In this document: positions 44,703 through 53,847 of the stretch, piece by piece
Numbering within the stretch: position 1 is the stretch's first letter
How the letters are laid out: every line of letters starts with the position of its first letter
Assembly (NCBI GenBank): GCA_035763805.1
Contig: DASUAL010000014.1
Location: forward strand, 7,595-71,594
From: DASUAL01 sp035763805
GTDB taxonomy: Bacteria; Gemmatimonadota; Gemmatimonadetes; Gemmatimonadales; GWC2-71-9
Direction: 5' to 3'
DNA: 64,000 bases
Made by a program: the position numbers and the translations under genes
The notes under the pieces: generated by a model
The model's database searches: none
Seen by the model: the letters and a program-made list of their open reading frames with translations, nothing else
Told to the model about the DNA's origin: nothing

Positions 44703-45844
44703 CCGCCGATCGACTGCTGCGGGTGGCGTTCGTCAGCCATCACGCGCATCTGCGCAAGGGCGGTCAGCGGAGCATGGCACTGCTGATCGCGCACCTCGAT
44801 CGGCGCGTCGTCGAGCCGCTCACGATCTGTCCGGGGCCCGGCGAGCTCACGGACCACCTCACCGCGCTCGGCTGCCCGGTGGTGCACATTCCGCTTCACC
44901 GCATCAAGCCGCGCACCCTGCGCAACGTGTGGCTCTCAAGCCGGCGCATTCGCGCGCTCCTCCGGGAGCGGGCGATCGACATCGTCGCACCCGACGCGGC
45001 GCGCGACGCGCTCACCTGCGGCATCGCCAAGCTGGGCACGGTGACGAAGCTGATCTGGTTTGTGCGGCTCACGTCACGCGACCCGCTCGATCCGATCCTC
45101 CAGCGGCTCGCCGACGGCTTCATCGGCGACTCCGATGCGGTGCGCCGACGCTTCTCCAACTCGCCCCGGGTCTCGGCCCGGTACCGGACCATCGTAGGCG
45201 GCGTGGACCTACGGCTGTTTCAGCCGGTCGCCGACCGCGCCGCGCGGCGTGCCGAGCTGGGCCTCCCGCCGGACCGCTTCCTGCTCCTGTATGCCGGGCA
45301 AGTGAAGCGGGCCAAGGGGGTCCTCGACATCGTGGACGCCATGGGGTTGCTGCGCGCGACGGCGTCATCCGCGCCCCGGCCGCTACTGCTGGTCATGGGG
45401 ACGCCGGACAGCCCCACGATCCTCGGCGAGATCGAGGCGCGGGCGCGCGCGGGCGGCGCGTGGGACGACGTGCGCATCCTCCCCCAGCAGAACGACGTCT
45501 ACCGCTGGATGCAGGCGGCCGACGTGCTGGTGAGCGGCTCCCACCAGGACACGGAGGGCATGTCGCGGGTATTGTACGAGGCGATGGCGTGCGGCGCGGT
45601 GCCCATCGCCACCGACATTCGCGGCAACCGCGATGCCCTCACCCCGGACACCGGCCTGCTGGTGCCCGAGCAGTCGCCAGCGGACATCGCCCGCGCCGTG
45701 ACGTCCCTGTTGATGCACCCGGACCAGCTGGCGGCCCGGCGCGCGCAGGGCCTGCGCCGGGCCCGGGAGACATTCGACATCCGGCTGCATGCGCGCGGCG
45801 TGGAGGCATTTTATCGGGAGCTGGCGCGACCCTTGCACCGGTGA
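44699..45844 (+). CDS. Family-4 glycosyltransferase
   Basis: 381 residues, GT-B fold. N-terminal VAFVSHHAHLRKGGQRSM; C-terminal LLLYAGQVKRAKGVLDI and DVLVSGSHQDTEGMSRVLYE with the conserved glutamates, then AMACGAVPIATD. GTG start overlaps the engB stop (GTGA). Substrate unknown; envelope or exopolysaccharide sugars are likely. Confidence 0.82.
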   Translation: MTADRLLRVAFVSHHAHLRKGGQRSMALLIAHLDRRVVEPLTICPGPGELTDHLTALGCPVVHIPLHRIKPRTLRNVWLSSRRIRALLRERAIDIVAPDAARDALTCGIAKLGTVTKLIWFVRLTSRDPLDPILQRLADGFIGDSDAVRRRFSNSPRVSARYRTIVGGVDLRLFQPVADRAARRAELGLPPDRFLLLYAGQVKRAKGVLDIVDAMGLLRATASSAPRPLLLVMGTPDSPTILGEIEARARAGGAWDDVRILPQQNDVYRWMQAADVLVSGSHQDTEGMSRVLYEAMACGAVPIATDIRGNRDALTPDTGLLVPEQSPADIARAVTSLLMHPDQLAARRAQGLRRARETFDIRLHARGVEAFYRELARPLHR

Positions 45845-45879
45845 GCGGGCGTCGAGCTTCGGGCTCCAGGAGATGCATC

Positions 45880-46521
45880 GTGATAACCCGTCATACGACG
45901 CCACGACGCTACGTTGTACGTGTGCTCCATGCGGCCGTCTGCGCCTTCGTATGGCTTAGCGTCGTGGCGTCGTGCAACGTGTCGACCGCCCAGGACACCC
46001 TCCCCATCGGCTACGGCACGCTCAAGCGTGACGACATCGTCGTGCGGTTCGCCACCGAGCAGATCGAGATCCAGGTCCTGCCGCTCGTCGAAGGCGTGAT
46101 CCGGCTGCTCGCCCCCGACACCTACCGCTCGCTTGCAGGGCTGCTCAAGTCGAAAGACAAGGAGATCCGCGACGCGGCGCAGCGCGCCGGCGTCGACCGG
46201 CCCGCTCTCGTGATGGTGACGTTCTTCGGGCTGCTGCCCGGGGCGCGCTTCAGCCCCGAGGACGTGAACATCACGAGCCAGGGCCGGTTGTTCCGACCCG
46301 TGGGGATCGTACCGCTGTCGCCGACGTGGAGCTCGTATCAGCTGGAAGCACGCGAGCAGGCGGTGGCGATCTATCTCTTCGAGGACGGAATCGCGTTCCG
46401 CGAGGGTCTGACGGTCAGCTACCAGGGACTTTCGAACGACGCCTGGACGAGCGTGCTGCCGACGCTCCAGCGCGAGTGGGCGCGCGTGCGGGCGCGGGCG
46501 AGCGGGCAGCCGAATCCGTAG
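45880..46521 (+). CDS. Putative lipoprotein, unknown function
   Basis: 213 residues. GTG 45880 follows AGGAG by 7 bp. Hydrophobic signal VLHAAVCAFVWLSVVASC ends in a lipobox-like VASC. The mature part (LKRDDIVVRFATEQIEIQVL, ALVMVTFFGLLPGARFSPED) has a mixed alpha/beta look. No family recognised. Confidence 0.65.
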   Translation: MITRHTTPRRYVVRVLHAAVCAFVWLSVVASCNVSTAQDTLPIGYGTLKRDDIVVRFATEQIEIQVLPLVEGVIRLLAPDTYRSLAGLLKSKDKEIRDAAQRAGVDRPALVMVTFFGLLPGARFSPEDVNITSQGRLFRPVGIVPLSPTWSSYQLEAREQAVAIYLFEDGIAFREGLTVSYQGLSNDAWTSVLPTLQREWARVRARASGQPNP

Positions 46522-46554
46522 CGGCCGCCGGCCGGCCCGGCAAACCGCTTCCGC

Positions 46555-48807
46555 TCAGAAGCTGCGACTCGCGCCGAACTGGGCCATGCGAGGCGCGCCC
46601 GGCAGCAATCCCCGCGTCCGATCCCCGATGTACAGTTCGTCGAACAGGTTCTTGACCGTGCCGAACAGCGTGACGTCGAGCCCAGGCACGACCCAATTGG
46701 CCGTCACGTTCCACAGGGTCACGGCCGGCACCGGTCCTTGCTGACCGTCGGGAACTGTCACGCGGGTGTTCACGGGATCGCCGAACTGCTGGGCGACATG
46801 AACCGCTTCGACGTGGACGTCGAGGCCGCGGGGGGCCCTCCAGCCTACGGCCGCCGTAAGGAGATGGCGCGGTGCATAGGGCAGTCGCCGGCCGGTCACC
46901 GAGACGCGCTGACGCGTGCCATTCGCGTTCTGATCGGCGTAGACCTTGCCGGGGACGTCCGGGGCGGCCTGTCCCACGAACGCGTAACGCTCACCCTGGA
47001 ACTCGGCCACCGGCAGCCACGTGTACGCCAGGCTCACAGTCACGTCGTGGCGCCAGCCCCAGCGCTCGCGAGCACTCGCGCGAACGCCGAGCTCGATCCC
47101 TTCGTGGAGGGTGCGCCCCGCGCTGGTGAGCGTCGCCCCCGTGCCTCCGGCCACGCTGGCGGGAATGATCTGATTCTCGAAGTTCATCGCAAAGGCCGTG
47201 GCCTCGATCGAGAAACCCGAGCCCGCGCCCGTCCGCATCCCGAGCTCGTAATTCCAGCTGCGCTCGGCATCAAGCTCGACCACCTCACCGGTGTTGTTGT
47301 TGATGATGTCCTCCGTGCGGGGCGGCGCGAAGCCGCGGTGCACGCCCGCGAACACGGTCACCATTTCGCCGGCAAGGAAGGTCACGCCCAGCCCCGGGAT
47401 CAGCTGCGTGAGCGAGGTCGTGCCGCGCACGCCCTGTGGCTGGGTAGGCGTGGGACGGCGGTTGATTCGCTCGAAGTCGACCTGCTCGAGTCGGAGCCCC
47501 CCCGTGATCGCCCATCGGCTCACGAAGAACCGGTGCTGGGCGAAGGCCGACACGGCCGTATTGCTCCGGAAGTTGTCTTCGGTGACGCCGGAGTTCACGT
47601 CGCTCGCTGGTCCGGGCGTGCGCGCGGTGGGAAGTGCGCCGTTCACCTGCTGCCGGTCCTGGGTCTCATGGTGCAGGCGCAGACCGACGTCGAGCTGATG
47701 GACGCCGCCCGCGAAGTCTGCCCGAAGGCGGGGCTCGACGCCCACCACCTCGTAGGCCCGTAGCCGCCCCTGGTTCCCGCAGCTGGTGTTGAGATTGGCC
47801 ATCCCGCCGCATTGCGGATCGGAGGCGTCGTTCGGCCGCTCGGCGGAGTTGCTCGACTGGCGCCACCAGTCGCGGGAAACGCGATAGGCATAACCGGCGG
47901 TCGTCAGCGTCAGCGCCGACCCGAAGGGGATGCGGTGCGTCGCCGAGAACCCGTATCGGTCGAGGAACATCGAGTCGTTGCGAAACGGATTCTGGCGCGG
48001 CGCCGTGGCCCACTCGGCCTCGGTCAACCCGGAGTAGGTCACCAGGGACCGCTCGCGATGAAACGCGGCCTTCAGCACCAGCGATTGGCGGGCGCCTAGG
48101 GCGATGGAAGTCTTCAGCGTGCCGTCGACCAGGGTGGTACCGACGTTGTCCCGAGCGCCGTCGCTCGCTTTCCGCCCGACATCCACCAGCAGCCCGGCGC
48201 CAGCCCAGGTCCCACCGAAGCGCACCCGGCCGCTGAGATAGCCTCGACTTCCGCCCGCAACCTCGACTCGCCCGGCAGGCCGACCTGGAATCTCGGGCGT
48301 GACGTAGTTGATCACGCCCCCGACAGTCCGCGGCCCGAACAGAATCTGACCTGAGCCCTTGAGAATCTCGATCCGGTCGAAGCGCTCGAACGCTGGGTGG
48401 TAGTAGCTCGCGTTATCACCATACGGCGCGAGCGTGAACGGGATCCCGTCCTCCAACAGGAGCACCGTGGCCGAGCGAGTCGGCATGAGGCCCCGGATGC
48501 CGATGTTCGGCCGCAGCGCCAGACCTTCTTCGTCCCGCACGTGGACTCCCGTCGCGTTGCGGAGGACTTCGGTCACCGTAAACGCCCGGACGCGGTCCAG
48601 CGTCGACCGAGTCAGGATCGCGGCTGAGCCCGGCACGCGGCTCAGACTCGCGGCGGACCCGATCACCTCCACGGCAGGAAGGGGTATTGCGGGCGGCTCG
48701 CGCTGGGTTGTGGTATCGGGGACCGGGTCCGGAGTCTGGGCGGTTGCCGGTCTGGCCAAAGCCACCGCGAGGCCCACAACGATGCCGGGACCGAGGATTC
48801 GGGACAA
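46555..48807 (-). CDS. FecA-like TonB-dependent siderophore receptor
   Basis: 750-residue outer-membrane receptor. Signal peptide ends near RPATAQ. Plug domain: GVHVRDEEGLALRPNIGIRG, VLLLEDGIPFTLAPYGDNA, IEILKGSGQILFGPRTVGGV. The barrel closes with NLFDELYIGDRTRG and a terminal ASRSF. Resembles ferric-citrate type receptors. A Fur-box-like palindrome lies 36 bp upstream of its ATG, so expression under iron limitation is likely. Confidence 0.88.
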   Translation of the reverse strand: MSRILGPGIVVGLAVALARPATAQTPDPVPDTTTQREPPAIPLPAVEVIGSAASLSRVPGSAAILTRSTLDRVRAFTVTEVLRNATGVHVRDEEGLALRPNIGIRGLMPTRSATVLLLEDGIPFTLAPYGDNASYYHPAFERFDRIEILKGSGQILFGPRTVGGVINYVTPEIPGRPAGRVEVAGGSRGYLSGRVRFGGTWAGAGLLVDVGRKASDGARDNVGTTLVDGTLKTSIALGARQSLVLKAAFHRERSLVTYSGLTEAEWATAPRQNPFRNDSMFLDRYGFSATHRIPFGSALTLTTAGYAYRVSRDWWRQSSNSAERPNDASDPQCGGMANLNTSCGNQGRLRAYEVVGVEPRLRADFAGGVHQLDVGLRLHHETQDRQQVNGALPTARTPGPASDVNSGVTEDNFRSNTAVSAFAQHRFFVSRWAITGGLRLEQVDFERINRRPTPTQPQGVRGTTSLTQLIPGLGVTFLAGEMVTVFAGVHRGFAPPRTEDIINNNTGEVVELDAERSWNYELGMRTGAGSGFSIEATAFAMNFENQIIPASVAGGTGATLTSAGRTLHEGIELGVRASARERWGWRHDVTVSLAYTWLPVAEFQGERYAFVGQAAPDVPGKVYADQNANGTRQRVSVTGRRLPYAPRHLLTAAVGWRAPRGLDVHVEAVHVAQQFGDPVNTRVTVPDGQQGPVPAVTLWNVTANWVVPGLDVTLFGTVKNLFDELYIGDRTRGLLPGAPRMAQFGASRSF

Positions 48808-48842
48808 AGGAGAACTCCGGGTGGACGGGGAGCGGAAGACTA

Positions 48843-48861
48843 GTTGAGAATTGTTCTCAAC
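48843..48861. promoter_or_regulatory. Fur-box-like palindrome
   Basis: GTTGAGAATTGTTCTCAAC: perfect 8-bp arms around 3 bp, close to the 7-1-7 Fur pattern. It lies between the receptor and the divergent histidine kinase. Confidence 0.7.
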
Positions 48862-48961
48862 GCGGTATAGCTGAATCTATTTATCGGGATTCGTCCGGTC
48901 AAGCAAGAATTCGCTCCAGACGGTGCGGTGTTCGTATTCTTGTCCCCTGGGAGACCCGGAC

Positions 48962-51088
48962 TTGGACACCACACTCCAGATCGTCGTGATCGTGCTACTC
49001 GCCCTGGCGGCTGGCGGCCTGGGCGCGGGAGCGGTTCACCTCAAGCGACGGCTGGACCGCAGCGAGCAGGATCGGCGCCGGGCGGCGGACGAGCTCAACC
49101 GCCGATTGTCGGAGCTGTTCTCGCTGCAAGAACTGTCGTACATCCTGTCGGGGTCGCTCCAGCTCGACCGCGTGGTCGAGCAGGTCGTGCGTTATGCCAT
49201 GCGCTTTCTCGACGCGCAGGGCGCCCTCGTGGCGCTGGCGGCGGACGGGGAGGGCGAGTTCCAGCGCCGCCCGCTCCACGTAGCCGCCGCCGAGGGCACG
49301 CTGTCGCCGCTGACGGGCCAGCTGGTGAGCCCGGACGACCCCGGGCTGGTCGCCCGTTCGCTGGGGCGCGAGCGGCTCGAGCTGGTGCGCAACTCGGGTG
49401 GCGAGCCCACGCGGCTCATGGGCGAGCTCGAGGTCGCCTCGGCTGCCGCCGTGCCGCTTCGGGCCCACGGCGTCGTCGTGGGGACGCTGGTCATCGCCGA
49501 CCCGCGCGACGGCAGTTTCGCCCCCGAGGACGTCCGACTGCTCTCCACCGTGGCCACGCACGCGGCCATCGTCATTGCCAACGCGCGCTTCTTCGAGATG
49601 GTGCGGCACGCCAAGGAACAGTGGGAAACGGCGTTCGATGCGCTGAGCGAGGGCATCGCCGTGGTGGACGAGCAGGGCCGGGTGCGCCGCGCGAACCGGG
49701 CGCTCGCGGCGATGCTCGGCACGCCGCTGCCCTCGGTCATCGGCCGCGACCTCGGCGCCGCGCTGCTCGGCCAGTCGAAGGGGCCGGCGCTACTCGACCT
49801 TCTCGCCGCGGTGCACCGCGGCGACCGCGTGCAGCCACTGGTGCTCCGCTCGGTCCCGCTGAGCCGGGCGCTGCGCGTGAACGCGGCTCGCATCCCCAGC
49901 CCAGCCGCCGATCAGAGCGTGGTTGTCCTAGTGGAGGACGTGACCGACCAGCAGGCGATGGAGGCGCAGCTGATCCAGAGCGAGAAGCTCGCCGCGGTGG
50001 GGCAGCTCGTGTCGGGCGTGGCGCACGAGCTGAACAACCCCCTCACCTCGATCGCGGGGCTGTCCGAGTTCCTGCTCGAGCAGAAGGACCTCGGGACCCG
50101 GGACCGCGGTCACCTCCGGGTGATCCACGAGCAGGCCGACCGCGCCGGGCGAATCGTTCGCAACCTGTTGACCTTCGCGCGCAAGGGGCCGGCGGAGCAG
50201 GGACGCGTGGACCTGAACGACGTGATCCAGCGGACCCTGACCTTGATGGGGTACGACATGAAGCTGAAGGACATCACGATCGAGCAGCACTTGGCGGTGA
50301 TCCCGGAGATCGTGGGCGACCGGCACGCGCTGCAGCAGGTCGTGCTCAACCTGCTGACCAACGCAGTGCAGGCGGTGGCGGACAACGAGCCCGGGCGCCC
50401 ACGTCTCGTGCACATCCGCACGTGGTTCGACGACCGGGTGCGGATGCGCGTGGCCGACTCGGGGCCGGGGATCCCCGACGACGTGGTGCCGCAGCTGTTC
50501 ACGCCGTTCTTCACGACCAAGGAGCCGGGCCAGGGGACCGGCCTCGGACTCTCGATCACGTACTCGATCGTCGAGGCCCACGGCGGGCGCATCACGGTGG
50601 AGCGGCCAGCCGACGAGAGGGGCGGTGCCGCGTTCCTCGTCGATCTCCCCCCCGCCTCCGCCGACACCGCGCAGCGCAAGACGCCCGTGCCAGAAGCGCC
50701 GCCCATGCCGCTGACGAAGCGCGCGATCTTGCTCGTCGACGACGACCCCGCCGTGCGCCGGATGGTGAAGGCACTGTTCGGGCGCGAGGGGCACGCGGTG
50801 GACGTGGCGCGCAGCGCCCAGCACGGGCTCGACCTCGCCCGCACCCGCCCGTACGACCTGATCCTGGCTGACGCGCAGCAGCGGACGCGGGATCGCCGGT
50901 TCGTGGAACAGCTCGTGGAGACGAACCCGGGCTTGAAGGATCGGATGCTCGTCGCCACGGGGGACGCGCGGCCGCCGACCGACGATGCGCTGGCGCACCT
51001 CGGGCTGCGCTACGTGCGCAAGCCCCTGGACCTCCGCGACCTCCGAGACGAGGCGGCACGCGTGTGGGCCGCCGCTGCGGTGTCGTAG
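48962..51088 (+). CDS. Hybrid sensor histidine kinase (GAF-PAS-HisKA-HATPase-REC)
   Basis: About 708 residues. One N-terminal membrane segment (LQIVVIVLLALAAGGLGAGA), a GAF domain (FSLQELSYILSGSLQLDRVV ...), PAS (AFDALSEGIAVVDEQGRVR), HisKA with GVAHELNNPLTSI, HATPase with NLLTNAVQAV and GTGLGLSITYS, then a C-terminal receiver (LLVDDDPAVRRMVKAL, DLILADAQ, RKPLD). TTG 48962 is chosen because the membrane segment follows it and GGGAG precedes it; GTG 48923 is the longer option. Signal unknown. Confidence 0.85.
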   Translation: MDTTLQIVVIVLLALAAGGLGAGAVHLKRRLDRSEQDRRRAADELNRRLSELFSLQELSYILSGSLQLDRVVEQVVRYAMRFLDAQGALVALAADGEGEFQRRPLHVAAAEGTLSPLTGQLVSPDDPGLVARSLGRERLELVRNSGGEPTRLMGELEVASAAAVPLRAHGVVVGTLVIADPRDGSFAPEDVRLLSTVATHAAIVIANARFFEMVRHAKEQWETAFDALSEGIAVVDEQGRVRRANRALAAMLGTPLPSVIGRDLGAALLGQSKGPALLDLLAAVHRGDRVQPLVLRSVPLSRALRVNAARIPSPAADQSVVVLVEDVTDQQAMEAQLIQSEKLAAVGQLVSGVAHELNNPLTSIAGLSEFLLEQKDLGTRDRGHLRVIHEQADRAGRIVRNLLTFARKGPAEQGRVDLNDVIQRTLTLMGYDMKLKDITIEQHLAVIPEIVGDRHALQQVVLNLLTNAVQAVADNEPGRPRLVHIRTWFDDRVRMRVADSGPGIPDDVVPQLFTPFFTTKEPGQGTGLGLSITYSIVEAHGGRITVERPADERGGAAFLVDLPPASADTAQRKTPVPEAPPMPLTKRAILLVDDDPAVRRMVKALFGREGHAVDVARSAQHGLDLARTRPYDLILADAQQRTRDRRFVEQLVETNPGLKDRMLVATGDARPPTDDALAHLGLRYVRKPLDLRDLRDEAARVWAAAAVS

Positions 51089-51399
51089 GCTTCGGCGGGC
51101 CACCCGAACATCGCCAGATTCACGGCGCCGCCGGGCGCGAACTTCACGCCTTCACGCAGCAGCAGGGCGCGTTGCACCACGGCTCCGTGGTCGTGCGCCG
51201 CGAGCGAGATCCGGCCCGCGGCGTTCAAGACCCGCCACCACGGGACGTCCGTGTCATCGGGCAGCGCGGACAGCGCCCACCCCACCGTGCGCGCCGCTCC
51301 CGGACGCCCGGCGAGGCGGGCGACGACGCCGTACGTCGCGACGCGACCTTTGGGAATGTGCCGCACGACGCGGTAGATCCGATGATAGAACGGGTTCAC
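51010..51399 (-). CDS. Alkyltransferase-like DNA-binding protein (ATL)
   Basis: 129 residues, homologous to the DNA-binding domain of O6-methylguanine methyltransferase. IPKGRVATYGVVARLAG and RTVGWAL are family motifs, but the active-site PCHRV is PWWRV, so the acceptor Cys is absent. Such proteins bind O6-alkylguanine and recruit excision repair. It is last in the his operon (GTGA overlap with hisF). The last 25 or so residues are beyond the normal fold and lie opposite the kinase gene's 3' end. Confidence 0.82.
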   Translation of the reverse strand: MNPFYHRIYRVVRHIPKGRVATYGVVARLAGRPGAARTVGWALSALPDDTDVPWWRVLNAAGRISLAAHDHGAVVQRALLLREGVKFAPGGAVNLAMFGWPAEAYDTAAAAHTRAASSRRSRRSRGLRT

Positions 51400-52172
51400 G
51401 GCCGCACCGGATAGCCCCGGCTCGCGAGATAGGCGCGCGCTTCGCGAAGGGTGGTGCCGTGATAATGGAACAGCGTGGCGGCGAGTACGCCGTGGGCGCC
51501 GGCGTCGAGCGCGGCGGCGAGGTGCTCGAGCGTCCCCGCCCCGCCGGACGCGATCACGGGGAGGCGCACGGAGCGCGCGACGGCCTGCGTGAGGGAAAGG
51601 TCGTAACCGTTCCGGGTGCCGTCGGTGTCCATCGAGGTCAGCAAGATCTCCCCCGCGCCGAGCCGTTCCAGCCGGACCGACCATTCGACGGCGTCGAGCC
51701 CCGTGGGCTCCCGCCCGCCACGCACCATCACTTCGAAACTACCCGCTTTCCGCTTGGCGTCCACCGCGGCCACCACGCACTGCCGGCCGTATTGGTCGGC
51801 CAGCCGGGTGACGAGCGCGGGGTCGCGTACCGCCGCCGTATTCACGCCTACCTTGTCTGCGCCGGCTCGTAGCACGGCGCGCGCGTCGTCCACGCTGCGG
51901 ATCCCGCCCCCAACAGTAAACGGCACGAACAGCGTGTCTGCGACGCGGCTCACCAGCTCGATGAGCGTCCCGCGCTCCTCGTGGCTCGCGCCGATGTCGA
52001 GCAGGACGATCTCGTCCGCCCCCTCGGCGTCGTAGCGCGCGGCCTGCTCGACCGGGTCGCCGGCGTCCCGCAGCTCCCGGAACTGCACCCCCTTCACGAC
52101 CCGGCCCCCGGCCACGTCGAGGCACGGGATGAGCCGCCGGGCCAGGCCCGTTCGCGCGAACGGGCCTAGCAT
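51396..52172 (-). CDS. hisF: Imidazole glycerol phosphate synthase subunit HisF
   Basis: 258-residue TIM barrel, cyclase half of the HisH/HisF enzyme. RLIPCLDVAGGRVVKGVQF at the N-terminus, TVGGGIRSVDDARAVLRAG, LTSMDTDGTRNGYDL and VIASGGAGTLEHL. The usual protein begins near LARRLIPCLD; here nine extra residues precede it, encoded by a perfect palindrome. The ATG overlaps the Nudix stop. Confidence 0.96.
   Translation of the reverse strand: MLGPFARTGLARRLIPCLDVAGGRVVKGVQFRELRDAGDPVEQAARYDAEGADEIVLLDIGASHEERGTLIELVSRVADTLFVPFTVGGGIRSVDDARAVLRAGADKVGVNTAAVRDPALVTRLADQYGRQCVVAAVDAKRKAGSFEVMVRGGREPTGLDAVEWSVRLERLGAGEILLTSMDTDGTRNGYDLSLTQAVARSVRLPVIASGGAGTLEHLAAALDAGAHGVLAATLFHYHGTTLREARAYLASRGYPVRP
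52145..52166. repeat. Perfect 22-bp palindrome at the hisF start
   Basis: Every base from 52145 to 52166 pairs with its mirror (GGCCCGTTCG / CGAACGGGCC with CG at the centre). It lies a few bases after the hisF ATG. Confidence 0.85.
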
Positions 52173-52633
52173 ACGCGCAGCACGTCATTCAGCAAGCCCG
52201 CGTCCCCACCCCCCAGGATTGACAAAATGTCTTCGAGTGCTCTGCGCTCCCGGGGCCAGGCAAAGCGCGCACCCGCCGCCGGCGGCGCGAGCCACTCGCT
52301 GCGGTCGTGCTCTCCCGAGACTTGGGGCTCGACCGCGGCGTCCACGAACGCTACGAAGACGGGCACGAGCGCCACCTCGTCGACGCGGTGCCGATAGAAC
52401 GACTCAACGCGGCTCGCGTTGTACAGCCGTAGCGGCGCGAGCCCCGTCTCCTCGTGCAGCTCGCGGAGCGCGGCCTGGACCGGCGTCTCGCCCGGCTCGA
52501 TGTTGCCCCGCACCGTTTCCCACGCGCCGGGACAGCGGCCGCTCGCGCTGCGCCGCAGCACGAGCACGTCGAGCCCCGCGGCACCCTGCCGCAGCACGTA
52601 GATGTCGACGAAGCACACCCGCACCTGGGTCAC
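52166..52633 (-). CDS. Nudix hydrolase
   Basis: 155 residues. Nudix box GNIEPGETPVQAALRELHEE followed by TGL. It acts on a nucleoside-diphosphate-linked substrate; which one is unknown. GTG 52633 overlaps the hisH stop (GTGA). It lies where hisA is found in many his operons. Confidence 0.88.
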   Translation of the reverse strand: MTQVRVCFVDIYVLRQGAAGLDVLVLRRSASGRCPGAWETVRGNIEPGETPVQAALRELHEETGLAPLRLYNASRVESFYRHRVDEVALVPVFVAFVDAAVEPQVSGEHDRSEWLAPPAAGARFAWPRERRALEDILSILGGGDAGLLNDVLRVC

Positions 52634-53250
52634 GGCATCCAGGCGGCAAACGCGCGCAGCAGCGCGAGCCCCGGTGCTTGCGATTTCTCGGGATGGAACT
52701 GCACGCCCAGCACGGCGTCGCACCCCACGATGGTGGGGAACGTCGCGCCGTATTCGGCGTCGGCGAGGTCACCGAGGGGCGCGACCCCCGCTGGGTGATA
52801 ACTGTGCACGTGGTAGAAGAAGGCCTCATCCCCGCCGAATGCGCGTGCGAGCACGGGGTGCGCGCGGCCGCACTCGGTGAGACGCACCCGCGCCCACCCC
52901 ACGTGCGGCACGGGGAGGTCGGTCCGGAACCGCGCCACGCGGCCCGACAGGAGGCCGAGTCCGGGGACGCCCGGCGCCTCGTCGCTCTCCTCGAGCAGCA
53001 ACTGCAGACCGAGGCAGATGCCGAGCAGCGGCCGGCCGGCGCGGGCGACGTCGCCGATCGCATCTCCCAGCCCGGTCTCGGCGAGGCGCCGCATCGCGGG
53101 CGCGAAGTTGCCGACGCCCGGCACGACCACCCGGTTCGCCGTCCGGACGGCGCCGGGGTCGTCCGTCAGGACCGCCTCGGCGCCCACCGCCTGGAAGGCC
53201 CGCAGCACGCTCCGCACGTTCGACGCGCCGTAGTCGACGACGGCGATCAC
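52630..53250 (-). CDS. hisH: Imidazole glycerol phosphate synthase subunit HisH
   Basis: 206 residues, class I glutamine amidotransferase. Nucleophile in LLGICLGLQLLLE, His/Glu in GVQFHPEKSQ, and VVPGVGNF for the oxyanion region. Supplies ammonia to HisF. Confidence 0.96.
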   Translation of the reverse strand: MIAVVDYGASNVRSVLRAFQAVGAEAVLTDDPGAVRTANRVVVPGVGNFAPAMRRLAETGLGDAIGDVARAGRPLLGICLGLQLLLEESDEAPGVPGLGLLSGRVARFRTDLPVPHVGWARVRLTECGRAHPVLARAFGGDEAFFYHVHSYHPAGVAPLGDLADAEYGATFPTIVGCDAVLGVQFHPEKSQAPGLALLRAFAAWMP

Positions 53251-53847
53251 CTACAGCGCCCCCTTGGTGGAGGGCACGTCCCGAACCCGCGGATCGAGGC
53301 TCGTCGCCTCACCCAGGGCACGGGCCGCCGCCTTGAACACCGCCTCGACACAGTGGTGCGTGTTCTGACCGCGCAGCAGGTCCACGTGCAGCGTCAGGCC
53401 GCCGTGGGTCGCGAGCGCGCGGAAGAACTCGGGGGTGAGCGCGACGTCGTAGTCACCGAGCTTCTGCCCCGCGGGCGGGGGCGGCTCAGCGTGATAGGCG
53501 AGGTACGGGCGGCCGCTCACGTCCACGACGACGCGCGCGAGCGCATCGTCGAGCGGCACCGTCGCCTCCCCGTAGCGCCGGATCCCGCGGCGCTCTCCCA
53601 AGGCCTGGGACAGGGCCTGTCCGAGCACGATGCCAACGTCCTCGACGGTGTGGTGCTGGTCTACGTGCAGATCGCCGGAGGCCTCGAGCTCGAGGTCGTA
53701 CAGCGCGTGGCGCGCCAGCGCATCGAGCATGTGATCGAGGAATCCGATGCCCGTCCGTACCTGCGCGTGGCCGGCGCCGTCGAGGCTCAACCGCACGCGA
53801 ACGTCGGTCTCTTTGGTCTGCCGTTTCGCTTCGGCCCTGCGGCTCAT
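53251..53847 (-). CDS. hisB: Imidazoleglycerol-phosphate dehydratase
   Basis: 198 residues. Metal motifs GIGFLDHMLDALARH, DLHVDQHHTVEDVGI and NTHHCVEAVFKA. The stop abuts hisH and the start overlaps hisC (ATGA). No phosphatase domain. Confidence 0.97.
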   Translation of the reverse strand: MSRRAEAKRQTKETDVRVRLSLDGAGHAQVRTGIGFLDHMLDALARHALYDLELEASGDLHVDQHHTVEDVGIVLGQALSQALGERRGIRRYGEATVPLDDALARVVVDVSGRPYLAYHAEPPPPAGQKLGDYDVALTPEFFRALATHGGLTLHVDLLRGQNTHHCVEAVFKAAARALGEATSLDPRVRDVPSTKGAL

